Shown here: piece after piece, positions 8,242 through 16,820 of the stretch | Numbering within the stretch: the first letter of the stretch is position 1 | How the letters are laid out: the number at the start of each line of letters is the position of its first letter | NCBI RefSeq assembly: GCF_014651135.1 | Contig: NZ_BMWH01000009.1 | Coordinates: forward strand, 1 to 64,000 | DNA: 64,000 nucleotides | Source: Streptomyces echinoruber | GTDB lineage: Bacteria; Actinomycetota; Actinomycetes; Streptomycetales; Streptomycetaceae | Direction of reading: 5' to 3' | Translations under genes and position numbers: made by a program | The notes under the pieces: generated by a model | Databases searched by the model: none | What the model saw: only the letters and a program-made list of their open reading frames with translations | Told to the model about the DNA's origin: nothing

Positions 8242-11200
8242 ATGAGTTCTGGTGGCGAAACCAAGAAGCACGGCCCGCCCGGTCCCCGTCCAGCGGGGAT
8301 GTGGGCTCGGTTGTGGTTCCGGGCGAGCTGGCCGGCTGTGGCCCTGTGGCGCAGGGGCCGTAATGGGTGGCTGGTGAAAAAGGGGGAGCGAAGGGCGCGT
8401 CACTGGTGGCGGCCCCGGACCTGGCTGGTGAACGCGGTCTACCTCGCGCTTTCCGCGATGTACCTGCTGTTGATCGTGTACAGCTTCGTGGCGCCGAAAA
8501 AAATATACTCGTTCAACAGTTGGCAGGGCGCGCTGGCCGCCATCGGTCTGTCGTCCACGGCCGTGATCGCGACGGTGTGGTTCATCTTCTGGCGCTTCCG
8601 GCGAGCCCGCTCCTACTACCTGCGCAAGGCGAAGCGGTTTCCTGGCGAGCTGGTGAAACCGGGCAGCATCATCGGCGAAGTGGTGGGACGCGATCAGCTG
8701 TGCGACGCCCTGATGAATGATCTTCGGGACCGTCGCCAGCGCCGTCCCCATGTGATTGTCGGCACCCTCGGTGTCGGAAAGACGGCCCTGCTCGTGCGCC
8801 TCACCCAGCGTCTCGCCCGAAAAGGTGTCGTGCCCGTGGTGCTGCAACTGCGCGATGTCCGCGATGTCAGGGAGTTCAACTTCTCGAAGCTCGCCGCGAG
8901 AAAGTTCTGTGCCGAGGTGCTGGAATGGGTCTCCTCCAGGAGCGAGGCGGAGAAGATCTGGCAGCGGCTGCGCCACACCCAGGACCGGGCCGTCGTACTG
9001 GCGGACGGACTCGAGGAGGCCCTGAAAGGCGCCGATGACCGCGACAACAAGATCCGGAAAGCCATCAACGACGCCCGGGAGGCCAAGCTCCCGCTGGTCA
9101 TGACGTCCAGGCCGCAGAAATCACTGGAGGCCATCGACGCGGCTCAGACGGTTCTGGAGCCGCTGAGCGAGGAGGCGGCGCTCCGGTACGTCGCCGAAGG
9201 CAGCAACTGGCGGTCGAACAGGCAGCGCATGGACTGGGTGGTGGAGGCGGCTGAGATCGCCGAGTCCCCGATCTATCTCAACATCGCCAAGGACCTCGAA
9301 CTCCGTGGCCTGCTCGAGCCGATCGTGGGAGGTGGAGAGGACGAGAAATGCGATCCGCGCGACCAGGACGTGTGGACGCTGCGCTACGACCTGCTGGACG
9401 CCTGGATCCAGGCGCTGGTCAAGGGCCACCTCTACCCCGAGCAGCCCCTCTCCTACAAGGGACGTTTCACGACCGTCGAGTACCTGTCGGTCCTCGCCTG
9501 CGCGGCACTGCACACCAACTCGACGTACGCCGGCTACGGCGCCCTGACGGCGACGCCCGCAGCCGCCGCCGACGCGAGCGGTGAGGGCGGCGTGAGTGGT
9601 GGGAGCGGCGGAACCGGGGAGGCGTTGGTCGTAGGAGCTTTGCGCGCCCGGCTGCGGAAACGTCTGGAGTCCGTTGCAGACGGGTGCGACGCCGGTGACG
9701 GCCCGGCCGGGAATTTCGACGAGCGTCTGGCGGGCAGCTGGGGCAGCCGCCTGGGGCTGGTGGAGGAGCAGGGCGAGGGCGTCAGGTTCCATCACAGTGT
9801 TCTGCAGGCCTACCTTGCCTCCCGGTACATGGACGCACTGGTGCGTTGCGAGGAGACCGTACGCCCACCGCGGTCCGAAGCGGTGGCCGCGGCGTCATCG
9901 ACCGCCCCCGCGGGAGGACGGCCCCCGAACGATCCCCAGCCCGTGCCGGCCCCGTCCGCCCCCTCTGTCGAGGAAGCCTATTTCGGTCAGGCGCTCCAAC
10001 GCCCGGGCCGGGAACTCGCCATGGCGCTCGTGTTCTACTCGCGGTCGATGGAAGCGCTCAAGGGAAACCACGGCCAACACGGCTCCGACACGCACGGCGC
10101 CGACGGGCACGGCTCCGATGCGCACGGCACCGACGCGCACGGCATCGACGACTGCCCGATCGGCATCGTGCGGGACCGGCTCGAGGAGGCCGCGGGCAGA
10201 GCGCTGCAGGGCGGTTCCGCGCAGGCCGCCGGTGCGGGGCGGGACGATGCGGGGAGCGGTGACATCGAGCAGGACCCGAAGATCAGGGCTCTGGAGCTGT
10301 ATTCCGCCGCACTGGACGTCGACAGCTTCCACCACCGGCCGAGGCACCACGACATCGTCCAGACCGTCCGCGATGGCTGGGAAAAACTGCAGGTCTACAA
10401 CGACCGCAAGCTCGACGCCCCGAAGAAGGCGCTGATCCAGCGGATCGGCGCGACCGGTCGGTTGCTGAGCAAACGGCACGCGCTGCCGCCCTGGGACGTG
10501 CAAGAGGTCCAGGGCGAGACCGCCTACGCCCACCTGTTCGAGATCACCGGCAAGGAGCCCTCCCACAGCGTGCGGTTCACCATCGCTCAGGCGATCGGTG
10601 AGGGCGGCGACGACGCCTACCGCACCCTTGAGCGCGAACTCTTCAGAACATCGGCCGGCGCTTCCGTTCCCGCCGGGGGCAAGGCGGAGTTCTTTCCCAC
10701 CGGAATGAACGTCGACGACGTCTTCTACGCCTTCTCCTACCGTCCCGGCGCGAGCGAAGCGGTCAGCAGGTCCACATCCGGGTCCCCCGGGACGTGCGAA
10801 GCGGACGGCCCTCCCTCCGCGCCGGGAACCACGAGGACCGAGCGGCTGCTGCGGAAGGAGCGTGCGCGCCGGCTCAGCAAGCACCAGCGCGACGAGGAAG
10901 CCGCGGAGCAGAGAGAGCGGGAGGCCGAGGAAAGAGAGCACCGGAAGGAGATCATGCGGGCCTGGCTCGCTCCGATGCTGGTCCGTTCCTGCTCGTTCAC
11001 GCCGCACCGGAGCACTCCGTACGAACTGCTCTCCTGGTGGATGGAGCGGTTGCGGGACGGGCGGGTCGACCTCAGGCAGCAGGTCGCGCTCGCCCAGGGT
11101 TTCCGGCAGGCCGCGAACCACCGCACGCCCCCGACGGAACCCGCCAGGGCCCGCGACTTCCTCAACGAGCAGGCCTGGAAGATGCTCAAATACACCCGCT

Positions 11201-12024
11201 ACTGGTTCGCCCGGCTCGTCCTGCTGCACGCCCTGACCCTGTGGGCCCTTCCGGACGACATCACACAGCGGCAGCCCCGGCACGGCCACGGTGCCCGTCC
11301 GGCCCGGCAGATGCGGCAGTGGCTGGAACAGGGGGCCGACCCCGTCGGCCGGCGCAAGCGCCATGAGGAGCATCCGCTGGTCGGAGCAGCGGGCAAGCTG
11401 GCGCGTCAAGCCCTGCAGACCCGGCGTCCGGACCGGTTCCTGTGGATCGACGAGGTCGGCACGGCCTCACAGATCGGATCCGAGACCAGCTCACCGGGGG
11501 AGCAGCGGATGCACAACCTGTGGATCCCGCCCTCCAGGGGCTGGAGCACGCTGGACCCCGACGCGCAGCAACTGCTCGCCGACGTACTGGTCCTGCTGAT
11601 CCTCACCGAGGAGCGGGGCGATCGGCCGAAGGACGCGCTGCTCCGTCTGAAACACGCGTACTCCGGTGAGCAGAACCGCCTTCCCCCGTGCCTGGCCAGG
11701 GACCGTACCCCGCTCAATCCGTTGCAGGCACTCGTCGGGGAGACTCCGTGCTCGCTGCCCGGCTCCAACTGCGCCGACGGCTGCCCATTCGAGTTCTGCC
11801 CGTATCCGCCCAAGGGGCCCCAGTGCCGCACCGAACTGAATGAGCTGTTCTGCATCCAGCAGAGCTCACTGCTCAGCCCGCTGCAGTTCCAGGCATGGCG
11901 CTTCCTCAGGTTCCGCCGGCGGGCACGGTGGCAGCGCAAGGTCCCGGTGAAGAACCTGCTCAGGTTCTGGGACGAGATGGGGGCCCGGGCGCGGAACCAC
12001 TCCCTCAAAGAGGCGTCGTTCTGA
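8242..12024 (+). CDS. Membrane-anchored NACHT/STAND-like NTPase
   Basis: 1260 residues from the ATG at 8242, chosen because GGAGTGGAG lies about seven bases upstream. Two transmembrane helices (about 61-83 and 97-118) place the rest in the cytoplasm. An NTPase domain follows: lead-in VVGRDQL (about 148-154), Walker A GTLGVGKT (174-181), Walker B VVLADGLEEA (251-260), and sensor-like LVMTSRP (285-291), as in NACHT proteins. A His/Asp/Gly-rich repeat (about 605-635) and a charged helix (about 870-910) precede a C-terminal region with a Cys cluster (about 1165-1215). Large STAND NTPases often act as stress or phage sensors; no effector domain is recognised here. It stands alone, with no operon partner. 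Confidence 0.8.
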   Translation: MSSGGETKKHGPPGPRPAGMWARLWFRASWPAVALWRRGRNGWLVKKGERRARHWWRPRTWLVNAVYLALSAMYLLLIVYSFVAPKKIYSFNSWQGALAAIGLSSTAVIATVWFIFWRFRRARSYYLRKAKRFPGELVKPGSIIGEVVGRDQLCDALMNDLRDRRQRRPHVIVGTLGVGKTALLVRLTQRLARKGVVPVVLQLRDVRDVREFNFSKLAARKFCAEVLEWVSSRSEAEKIWQRLRHTQDRAVVLADGLEEALKGADDRDNKIRKAINDAREAKLPLVMTSRPQKSLEAIDAAQTVLEPLSEEAALRYVAEGSNWRSNRQRMDWVVEAAEIAESPIYLNIAKDLELRGLLEPIVGGGEDEKCDPRDQDVWTLRYDLLDAWIQALVKGHLYPEQPLSYKGRFTTVEYLSVLACAALHTNSTYAGYGALTATPAAAADASGEGGVSGGSGGTGEALVVGALRARLRKRLESVADGCDAGDGPAGNFDERLAGSWGSRLGLVEEQGEGVRFHHSVLQAYLASRYMDALVRCEETVRPPRSEAVAAASSTAPAGGRPPNDPQPVPAPSAPSVEEAYFGQALQRPGRELAMALVFYSRSMEALKGNHGQHGSDTHGADGHGSDAHGTDAHGIDDCPIGIVRDRLEEAAGRALQGGSAQAAGAGRDDAGSGDIEQDPKIRALELYSAALDVDSFHHRPRHHDIVQTVRDGWEKLQVYNDRKLDAPKKALIQRIGATGRLLSKRHALPPWDVQEVQGETAYAHLFEITGKEPSHSVRFTIAQAIGEGGDDAYRTLERELFRTSAGASVPAGGKAEFFPTGMNVDDVFYAFSYRPGASEAVSRSTSGSPGTCEADGPPSAPGTTRTERLLRKERARRLSKHQRDEEAAEQREREAEEREHRKEIMRAWLAPMLVRSCSFTPHRSTPYELLSWWMERLRDGRVDLRQQVALAQGFRQAANHRTPPTEPARARDFLNEQAWKMLKYTRYWFARLVLLHALTLWALPDDITQRQPRHGHGARPARQMRQWLEQGADPVGRRKRHEEHPLVGAAGKLARQALQTRRPDRFLWIDEVGTASQIGSETSSPGEQRMHNLWIPPSRGWSTLDPDAQQLLADVLVLLILTEERGDRPKDALLRLKHAYSGEQNRLPPCLARDRTPLNPLQALVGETPCSLPGSNCADGCPFEFCPYPPKGPQCRTELNELFCIQQSSLLSPLQFQAWRFLRFRRRARWQRKVPVKNLLRFWDEMGARARNHSLKEASF

Positions 12025-12340
12025 AGGTGTCCGAAGACCGTGTGCACCCCCGCGTGCCGGTCGCTCGTTCCGTCCGTCCGGCCCGCGGACGGACCGTGCA
12101 CGTGCAGCGAGCCGGCAGACCGGACCATGCGCGGTGCCGGTGCCGGTGCCGGTGGTGCGGTGCCGGTCTTGCCCGGCCTGTCGTAGTCGTAGAAGCGTCG
12201 GCTGAGGGTGACAGCGACGGTTGCGTCACCCTGCCGCAGGGTGGGCGAAGCCCACGCTGTACGAGATCGCCCGGTGGTCGCTGTGCGGGCACGGCTGGAA
12301 CTCACCCGGGGTGGTGGAGCGGGCCGGCCGGCCGCACCGG
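12025..12340 (-). other. Intergenic region with possible gene remnant
   Basis: Between convergent genes, the minus strand keeps an open frame over about 12030-12310 with one protein-like stretch (AVTLSRRFYDYDRPG), but no start or ribosome-binding site and a Pro/Arg-rich remainder. A GGTGCC-type hexamer repeat occurs at about 12131-12164. This may be a decayed gene; I do not annotate a product. Confidence 0.3.
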
Positions 12341-12601
12341 TCAGCGGTCGAGAGCCGCGCGGCTGCGCGCGTTCGCCTCGGCCAGGCGGGCACGGAGGAG
12401 TTCCGCCCGAGTGAGCGGTTGCACGCCGCCGGGGTCGGCGTCCCACTCGCGGCCGCCGGACAGGGGGCGGAGCTGGAGGTACGGCCCCTGGTGGCCCATG
12501 ACGACGCCGACCCGGTCGCACGCGGTGTCGCGGACGGCGGTGCCGGGCGGCGGGGGAGGGGCGGATTCGGGCACGGGGGCGGCGGGGTCCGGGGCGGTCA
12601 C
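12341..12601 (-). CDS. Small uncharacterised protein
   Basis: 86 residues from GTG 12601. The start overlaps the stop of the upstream small gene by four bases (GTGA), so it is translationally coupled. A Pro-rich N-terminus precedes a compact middle (GVVMGHQGPYLQLRPLSGG) and an Arg/Ala-rich helix at the end. Similar small proteins commonly sit beside XRE/DUF397 pairs in streptomycetes, but no role is known. Confidence 0.7.
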   Translation of the reverse strand: MTAPDPAAPVPESAPPPPPGTAVRDTACDRVGVVMGHQGPYLQLRPLSGGREWDADPGGVQPLTRAELLRARLAEANARSRAALDR

Positions 12602-12957
12602 CGGGCGGCGCCCCGGGCGATGACGGCGGCCAGCGCGAAGGCGACGGGGGCCGAGCAGACACCGAGGTGGACGAGGGCGTACCGGGCACTGAGGGGAGTA
12701 CGACGGTCGTCCGGCGCGGCCTCCTCGGCGGCGTCCGCCGGTTCCGCTCCCTCCGGCTCGTCGGGGAGCGCGTCGCCCCAGGGGGTGCGCACGTCCATGG
12801 CGGGGAGCTGGATGCCGGCCCGGGTGAGCGCGTCGGCGAGGGCGTCGCGCGCGGCGAGGGCCTCCTGGAGGTTGGGGGCGAGAGTGCGGGGCTTGGGGCG
12901 GCGGGGCAGCGCGGGGCGGTCGGGAGAGGAGTCGGGGGCGGGGGTCGGGTTCGACAT
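12598..12957 (-). CDS. Small uncharacterised protein, possibly membrane-tipped
   Basis: 119 residues from ATG 12957 with AAAGGA seven bases upstream. A Pro/Arg-rich N-terminus is followed by a helical stretch, an acidic Glu/Ala-rich linker, and a hydrophobic C-terminal segment (YALVHLGVCSAPVAFALAAVIA) that could be a membrane anchor. It is divergent from the XRE regulator at 13252 and coupled to the following small gene. Family not named from sequence alone. Confidence 0.7.
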   Translation of the reverse strand: MSNPTPAPDSSPDRPALPRRPKPRTLAPNLQEALAARDALADALTRAGIQLPAMDVRTPWGDALPDEPEGAEPADAAEEAAPDDRRTPLSARYALVHLGVCSAPVAFALAAVIARGAAR

Positions 12958-13046
12958 GTGGATGTCCTTTCGGAGGGAAGACGGAGCGGGCGATTTCGTG
13001 ATTCGGGCACCGCGGCCACGTACGGCGAATTACCGTGTGTAGTCGG

Positions 13047-13063
13047 TGCATTACGAGAATGCA
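13047..13063. promoter_or_regulatory. Inverted repeat in the divergent promoter region
   Basis: TGCATT and AATGCA flank ACGAG. It lies in the 294-base gap between the divergent small gene and the XRE regulator, so it may be an operator for either. No firm -10/-35 was assigned. Confidence 0.35.
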
Positions 13064-13251
13064 GCCGGGGTGGGACGGGACGTGCCGTCGACGCGGTGCC
13101 CTTCCCCGCCCGGCGACGCACGTTCCACAAGTTCCACAGGAGCCGCAGCGGGCGGTGGGCGGTGGACACGTGCGGTCGTGGAAGTCACGGGTACGAAGGG
13201 GTGCCGGGCGTCGCGCCGACGACGACCGGCGGCCCCCGGAGGGGAGTCACC

Positions 13252-14094
13252 TTGCCGCAGCGCCGCCTCGTCACGGGCCGCAGCCAGGAACCACGCCAAC
13301 GGTTCGCCGAGGAGCTGCGGCAACTGCGCGCCGGAAAGGGCGAGAGCCTGCGGCAGCTCGGGGAGCGGCTGGGGTGGGACTGGTCGCTGTTCGGGAAGAT
13401 GGAGAAGGAGGAGACGCTGGGCAGCCCGGAGGTCGTCCAGGCCCTCGACCAGCACTACGGCACGCCCGGACTGCTGCTCGCCCTCTGGGAGTTGGCGGCC
13501 GGCGACCATACGCAGTTCCGCGAGCGCTACCGGCGGTACATGGCGCTGGAGGCGGAAGCGGTCAGCCTGTGGCACTTCGCGGTGAGCGTGCTGCCCGGGC
13601 TGTTGCAGACGCCGGGGTACGCGCGGGAGGTTCTGGCGGCGGGTGGGATCAAGGGGGCCGAGCTGGAGCAGCAGGTGAAGGCCCGGATGGGGCGGCGGGA
13701 GCTGCTGGAGGGGGAGGATGCGCCGCCGTTCCGGACGATCCTCTCGGAGGCTGTGTTGCGCACGCCGCTGCGGGACGCAGCAGAGTGGCGAGCGCAGTTG
13801 GAGCACCTTCTGGAGATGTCGTCCCGCGACAACATCACGGTCCACGTGCTGCCGAACAGTGCCGGACTGCACGCGTTGCTCGGCTTCGACGTCTGGTATC
13901 TGCTCCTGCCGGACGGCCGAACCGTGGTTTACACCGAGAACGGCTATAGGGGCGAACTCATCGAAGAAACAGCGCCGGTTGTGCGCCTCCAGAAGGCGTA
14001 CGATTCAGTGCGCGACCTGGCGCTGACCCCAGCCGAGTCGCGGAAGTACATCCTGCGCAAGTTGGAGGAAGTGCCGTGCGGATCGTCGACCTGA
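13252..14094 (+). CDS. XRE-family regulator (helix-turn-helix, DUF5753-type)
   Basis: 280 residues from TTG 13252, which has GGAGGGGAG six bases upstream. The N-terminal helix-turn-helix spans about residues 15-65 (LRQLRAGKGESLRQLGERLG). The rest is the DUF5753-type C-terminal domain found in streptomycete regulators paired with DUF397 proteins (VLPGLLQTPGYARE, DNITVHVLPNSAGLHA). It overlaps the following DUF397 gene by 19 bases. Such pairs include the WhiJ family, which affects development; the target here is unknown. Confidence 0.9.
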   Translation: MPQRRLVTGRSQEPRQRFAEELRQLRAGKGESLRQLGERLGWDWSLFGKMEKEETLGSPEVVQALDQHYGTPGLLLALWELAAGDHTQFRERYRRYMALEAEAVSLWHFAVSVLPGLLQTPGYAREVLAAGGIKGAELEQQVKARMGRRELLEGEDAPPFRTILSEAVLRTPLRDAAEWRAQLEHLLEMSSRDNITVHVLPNSAGLHALLGFDVWYLLLPDGRTVVYTENGYRGELIEETAPVVRLQKAYDSVRDLALTPAESRKYILRKLEEVPCGSST

Positions 14095-14285
14095 GCGCTG
14101 CTTCTTGGCGCAAGAGCAGTTACAGCAATCAGGACGGTGGCGCGTGCATTGAGGTCTCCGACGACTTCGACGCCGTTGTCCCCGTGCGCGACAGCAAGCA
14201 CGCGCACGGCCCCGTGATCACGTTCGCGGCCGGTGGCTGGGCCTCGTTCGTGGCGGCCGTGAAGCGTGGTGAGGTGGGCGCGTGA
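14076..14285 (+). CDS. DUF397 family protein
   Basis: 69 residues from GTG 14076, inside the 3' end of the XRE gene. It has the DUF397 landmarks WRKSSYSN, GACIEV, VPVRDSK and a C-terminal FVAAVKRGE. DUF397 proteins usually oppose the action of their partner XRE regulator, much like an antitoxin or anti-repressor. A hairpin terminator follows at 14313. Confidence 0.92.
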   Translation: MRIVDLSAASWRKSSYSNQDGGACIEVSDDFDAVVPVRDSKHAHGPVITFAAGGWASFVAAVKRGEVGA

Positions 14286-14312
14286 GCCGCGTGCCCCGGC
14301 GTTGAGCGTAAC

Positions 14313-14352
14313 GACGGCCCCGCATCCACCACTTGACGGGTGCGGGGCCGTC
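14313..14352. terminator. Hairpin terminator after the XRE/DUF397 pair
   Basis: GACGGCCCCGCATCC (14313-14327) pairs with GGGTGCGGGGCCGTC (14338-14352), one mismatch, 10-base loop. A second, shorter hairpin with GGGCCGT/ACGGCCC arms and TTTCG after it lies at 14494-14515. Confidence 0.65.
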
Positions 14353-14583
14353 GCCGTGCTCGGCTTCCGCTGCTTCTCGCTTGTGCGGTTCTCCCGGATC
14401 ACGGCAGCCGGCGTTACCACGCGTCCATGCCTCTCTGGTGGTGTCTGAGCTGGTGGCGCTCCTCGTAGGAGCGGCCGCCTCTCGCGCACGACCGGGCCGT
14501 TCGGACGGACGGCCCTTTCGTGTCCCCTGGAGCGGGGGTCCGTCCCGTACCGGCGGCGAGACCGACCCACCCCGGGAGACCTC

Positions 14584-14745
14584 GTGAACACCGCCCTTCA
14601 CACCGCAGCTCCCCCGCACCTCTCCCGCGGCCTCCCCGGCTCCCTCCGCGCCCCCGCCGACACGCTCGGGACGTCCGCCGCGCAGGCCCGCAGCGCGGTA
14701 CTGGAGGAACGCGTCGTGCGTGCCGTGATGGGCAACCGTTATTGA
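14584..14745 (+). CDS. Small 53-residue protein
   Basis: GTG 14584 follows GGGAG with a five-base spacer and opens a 53-codon frame ending RVVRAVMGNRY at TGA 14743-14745. Three bases later a long, near-perfect hairpin begins, so the frame sits in a complete small transcription unit. It lies upstream of the nitrate genes but is separated from them by the terminator. No family recognised; an Ala/Leu-rich N-terminal part precedes a charged helix. Confidence 0.5.
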   Translation: MNTALHTAAPPHLSRGLPGSLRAPADTLGTSAAQARSAVLEERVVRAVMGNRY

Positions 14746-14747
14746 CG

Positions 14748-14780
14748 CCCTTGTTCCGGCGGGGTCCGCTGGAACAAGGG
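14748..14780. terminator. Strong hairpin terminator after the small ORF
   Basis: CCCTTGTTCCGGCGG (14748-14762) pairs with CCGCTGGAACAAGGG (14766-14780) with one mismatch around a three-base loop. Confidence 0.7.
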
Positions 14781-15366
14781 ACCCTCGGCCCACCGCCCAG
14801 GGGACCGTCGGCCGCCGCGCCGGACGCGTCCGATGCCGGATGCTCGGCATCGACCGGTCCGGAGGCGTGCGAAGGCATTCGGGGACATTCCGGATACCGC
14901 GACCGCACCCCACGCCCGTGTGCGGCCGTCTCCCCCGCCATCCCCCGTCGCGGGCGCGGCAGGTGGTCCGGACCGGTCCCGCCCGGCCGTCCGCCTCGCC
15001 TGCCACGTTCCCGGACGGCCGGACGCATTCCGCCCGCCCTCACCAGCCCCACCCGCCGCCGGGCCCGGCCGCGGCAGCCGACCAAGGGTACGAGGAGCAC
15101 GGGAAGGACGAGGAGCACGCGTCCGGATCTTTGGGGTCGGAGACCGACCCCGGAGCCGTCGGTCCCGGTGCCGGTGGCTTGGGGCCCATCGGCCCTGGGA
15201 CGCCGCCCGGCAAGCGGTCCGTATGGCCCCCCGGCCCGGGACCGGTCGGGCCGGTACCAGGAACCGACGGCCCCGTGCATGACCACCCCGGAGCGCGAAA
15301 CCTGGAGGACGGGCCGCCGCGCGGGAGCGCACGGAGCGGCCGGATACTGCGTTCAGGAGGAACAGC
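14781..15366. other. Long leader/intergenic region before narK
   Basis: About 590 bases with no supportable gene. It contains a perfect short hairpin, GGGGTCGG-AGA-CCGACCCC (15133-15151), and a 12-base direct repeat ACGAGGAGCACG at about 15088 and 15106. Regulation of nitrate respiration (oxygen or nitrate response) may act here, but I could not identify a named operator. Confidence 0.4.
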
Positions 15367-16704
15367 ATGGTGCTCCAGCGGTCTGGGAGAAGCGACGCGA
15401 CGCCGTCCGGTGCGGCACCGTCCGACGCGACGGTCTCCGGTACGGCACCGCCGGCCCGCGAGCCGGTGCCGGGCCGTGCCTGGCTGATGCTGACGCTCGC
15501 CACGGTCGGCTTCGCCGTCAACTTCTGGGCCTGGGCGCTGCTCAGCCCGCTCGGCCCACGGTTCAAGGAGAGCCTGGAGCTGAGCTCGTTCGAGCAGTCG
15601 CTGCTGGTCGCGGTGCCCGTGGTGGTCGGCTCGCTGGGCCGCATCCCGGTCGGCGCCCTGACCGACCGGTTCGGCGGGCGCGTGATGTTCCCGCTGGTCT
15701 CCGCGGCCACCATCGTGCCGGTCCTCTACCTGGGCCTGGCCGGGCACTCGTCGCTGGCGGAGCTGCTGGTGGGCGGTTTCTTCCTGGGCGTCGGCGGCAC
15801 CGCGTTCGCCGTGGGCGTGCCCTTCGTCAACGCGTGGTTCCCGCCCGCGCGCAGGGGTTTCGCCATCGGCGTCTTCGGCGTCGGCATGGGCGGTACGGCC
15901 ATCAGCGCCCTGACCACCGTGAAGCTGGTGGGCGCGCGCGGTATGGCCACCCCGTTCTGGATCACCGCCGTCGTCCTGGCCGGGTACGCGGTGGCGGCGG
16001 CGCTGCTGCTGCGCGACGCCCCCGGCCGTACGGTGCCCGCCGAGCCGCTGGTCCGCCGCCTGGCCGACACCTGCAGGCTGGGCGTCACCTGGCAGGCGTC
16101 CGCGCTGTACGCGGTCGCCTTCGGCGGCTACGTCGCCTTCTCCGTCTACCTGCCCACCTACCTCAAGACGGGCTACGGCCTGACCCAGGCGGACGCGGCC
16201 AACCGCATGGCCGGGTTCGTGCTGCTCGCGGTGGCCATGCGTCCGGTCGGCGGCTGGCTGTCGGACCGTGTCGGCCCGGTGCGGGTGCTGGGCGGGTCGC
16301 TGGCCGTGGTGGTCGCGGGTGCCCTCGCGCAGTCGTTCGGCCTGTCCCTGTTGCCGGTCGGCACCCTCGCGTTCCTGGCCATGGCCGCGGCGCTGGGCGC
16401 GGGCAGCGGGGCCGTCTTCGCCCTGGTGGCGCTGCTGGCCCCGGCGAACAAGGTGGGTTCGGTCACCGGCATCGTCGGTGCCGCCGGCGGCCTGGGCGGG
16501 TTCGTTCCGCCGCTGGTGATGGGCGCGCTGTACGGCGCGTACGGCTCGTACGCGGTGGGCCTGCTCCTGCTGGCGGCGGTGGCGGCCGCGGCGCTGGCCT
16601 TCACCGGCACCGGCGTGCACCACGCGGTCACGCGGCACGGCCGCACTGAGCCGAGCAGGCACCGGGACAAAGTACCGGGCAACAACCGAGTAGTGACCGA
16701 GTAG
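15367..16704 (+). CDS. narK: Nitrate/nitrite transporter, MFS, NarK2-like
   Basis: 445 residues with about 12 membrane helices. AGGAGG lies six bases before the ATG. It shows major-facilitator loop motifs (GRIPVGALTDRFGGR after helix 2; RPVGGWLSDRVG after helix 8) and the Gly-rich NarK signatures (FFLGVGGTAFAVG; IVGAAGGLGGFVPP). These are typical of nitrate/nitrite porters. It is the first gene before the hemerythrin protein and narGHJI, so it most likely supplies nitrate to, or removes nitrite from, that reductase. A Thr/Ala/Pro-rich N-terminal tail of about 35 residues precedes helix 1. Confidence 0.92.
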   Translation: MVLQRSGRSDATPSGAAPSDATVSGTAPPAREPVPGRAWLMLTLATVGFAVNFWAWALLSPLGPRFKESLELSSFEQSLLVAVPVVVGSLGRIPVGALTDRFGGRVMFPLVSAATIVPVLYLGLAGHSSLAELLVGGFFLGVGGTAFAVGVPFVNAWFPPARRGFAIGVFGVGMGGTAISALTTVKLVGARGMATPFWITAVVLAGYAVAAALLLRDAPGRTVPAEPLVRRLADTCRLGVTWQASALYAVAFGGYVAFSVYLPTYLKTGYGLTQADAANRMAGFVLLAVAMRPVGGWLSDRVGPVRVLGGSLAVVVAGALAQSFGLSLLPVGTLAFLAMAAALGAGSGAVFALVALLAPANKVGSVTGIVGAAGGLGGFVPPLVMGALYGAYGSYAVGLLLLAAVAAAALAFTGTGVHHAVTRHGRTEPSRHRDKVPGNNRVVTE

Positions 16705-16805
16705 TGACCGAGCGGCAAGCGCGCGGGAACCGATCGGAAACCGGGCAGGAACCGATCAGGAGCCGATCAGAAACCGGGCAAAAACCGGGCAAAAGCCGGG
16801 CAGGA
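16690..16805 (+). repeat. Degenerate tandem repeats between narK and the hemerythrin gene
   Basis: TAGTGACCGAG occurs twice in tandem (16691, 16702), the first copy including the last sense codons and the second including the narK stop TAG. It is followed by alternating GAACCGATC and AAACCGGGCA words up to 16805. The array fills nearly the whole gap and reaches the ribosome-binding site of the next gene. Confidence 0.6.
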
Positions 16806-16820
16806 AGGAAGGGCCGAGCG

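Noticed and set aside
14414..14460. Hairpin-like stretch considered as a tRNA or leader peptide
   Set aside because: No cloverleaf with conserved T-loop or CCA-end could be drawn; the minus-strand peptide ending GMDAW has no start with a ribosome-binding site.
14840..15487. Open frames in the long gap before narK
   Set aside because: All are Pro/Arg/Gly-rich, without ribosome-binding sites, and the narK start with AGGAGG lies within or after them.
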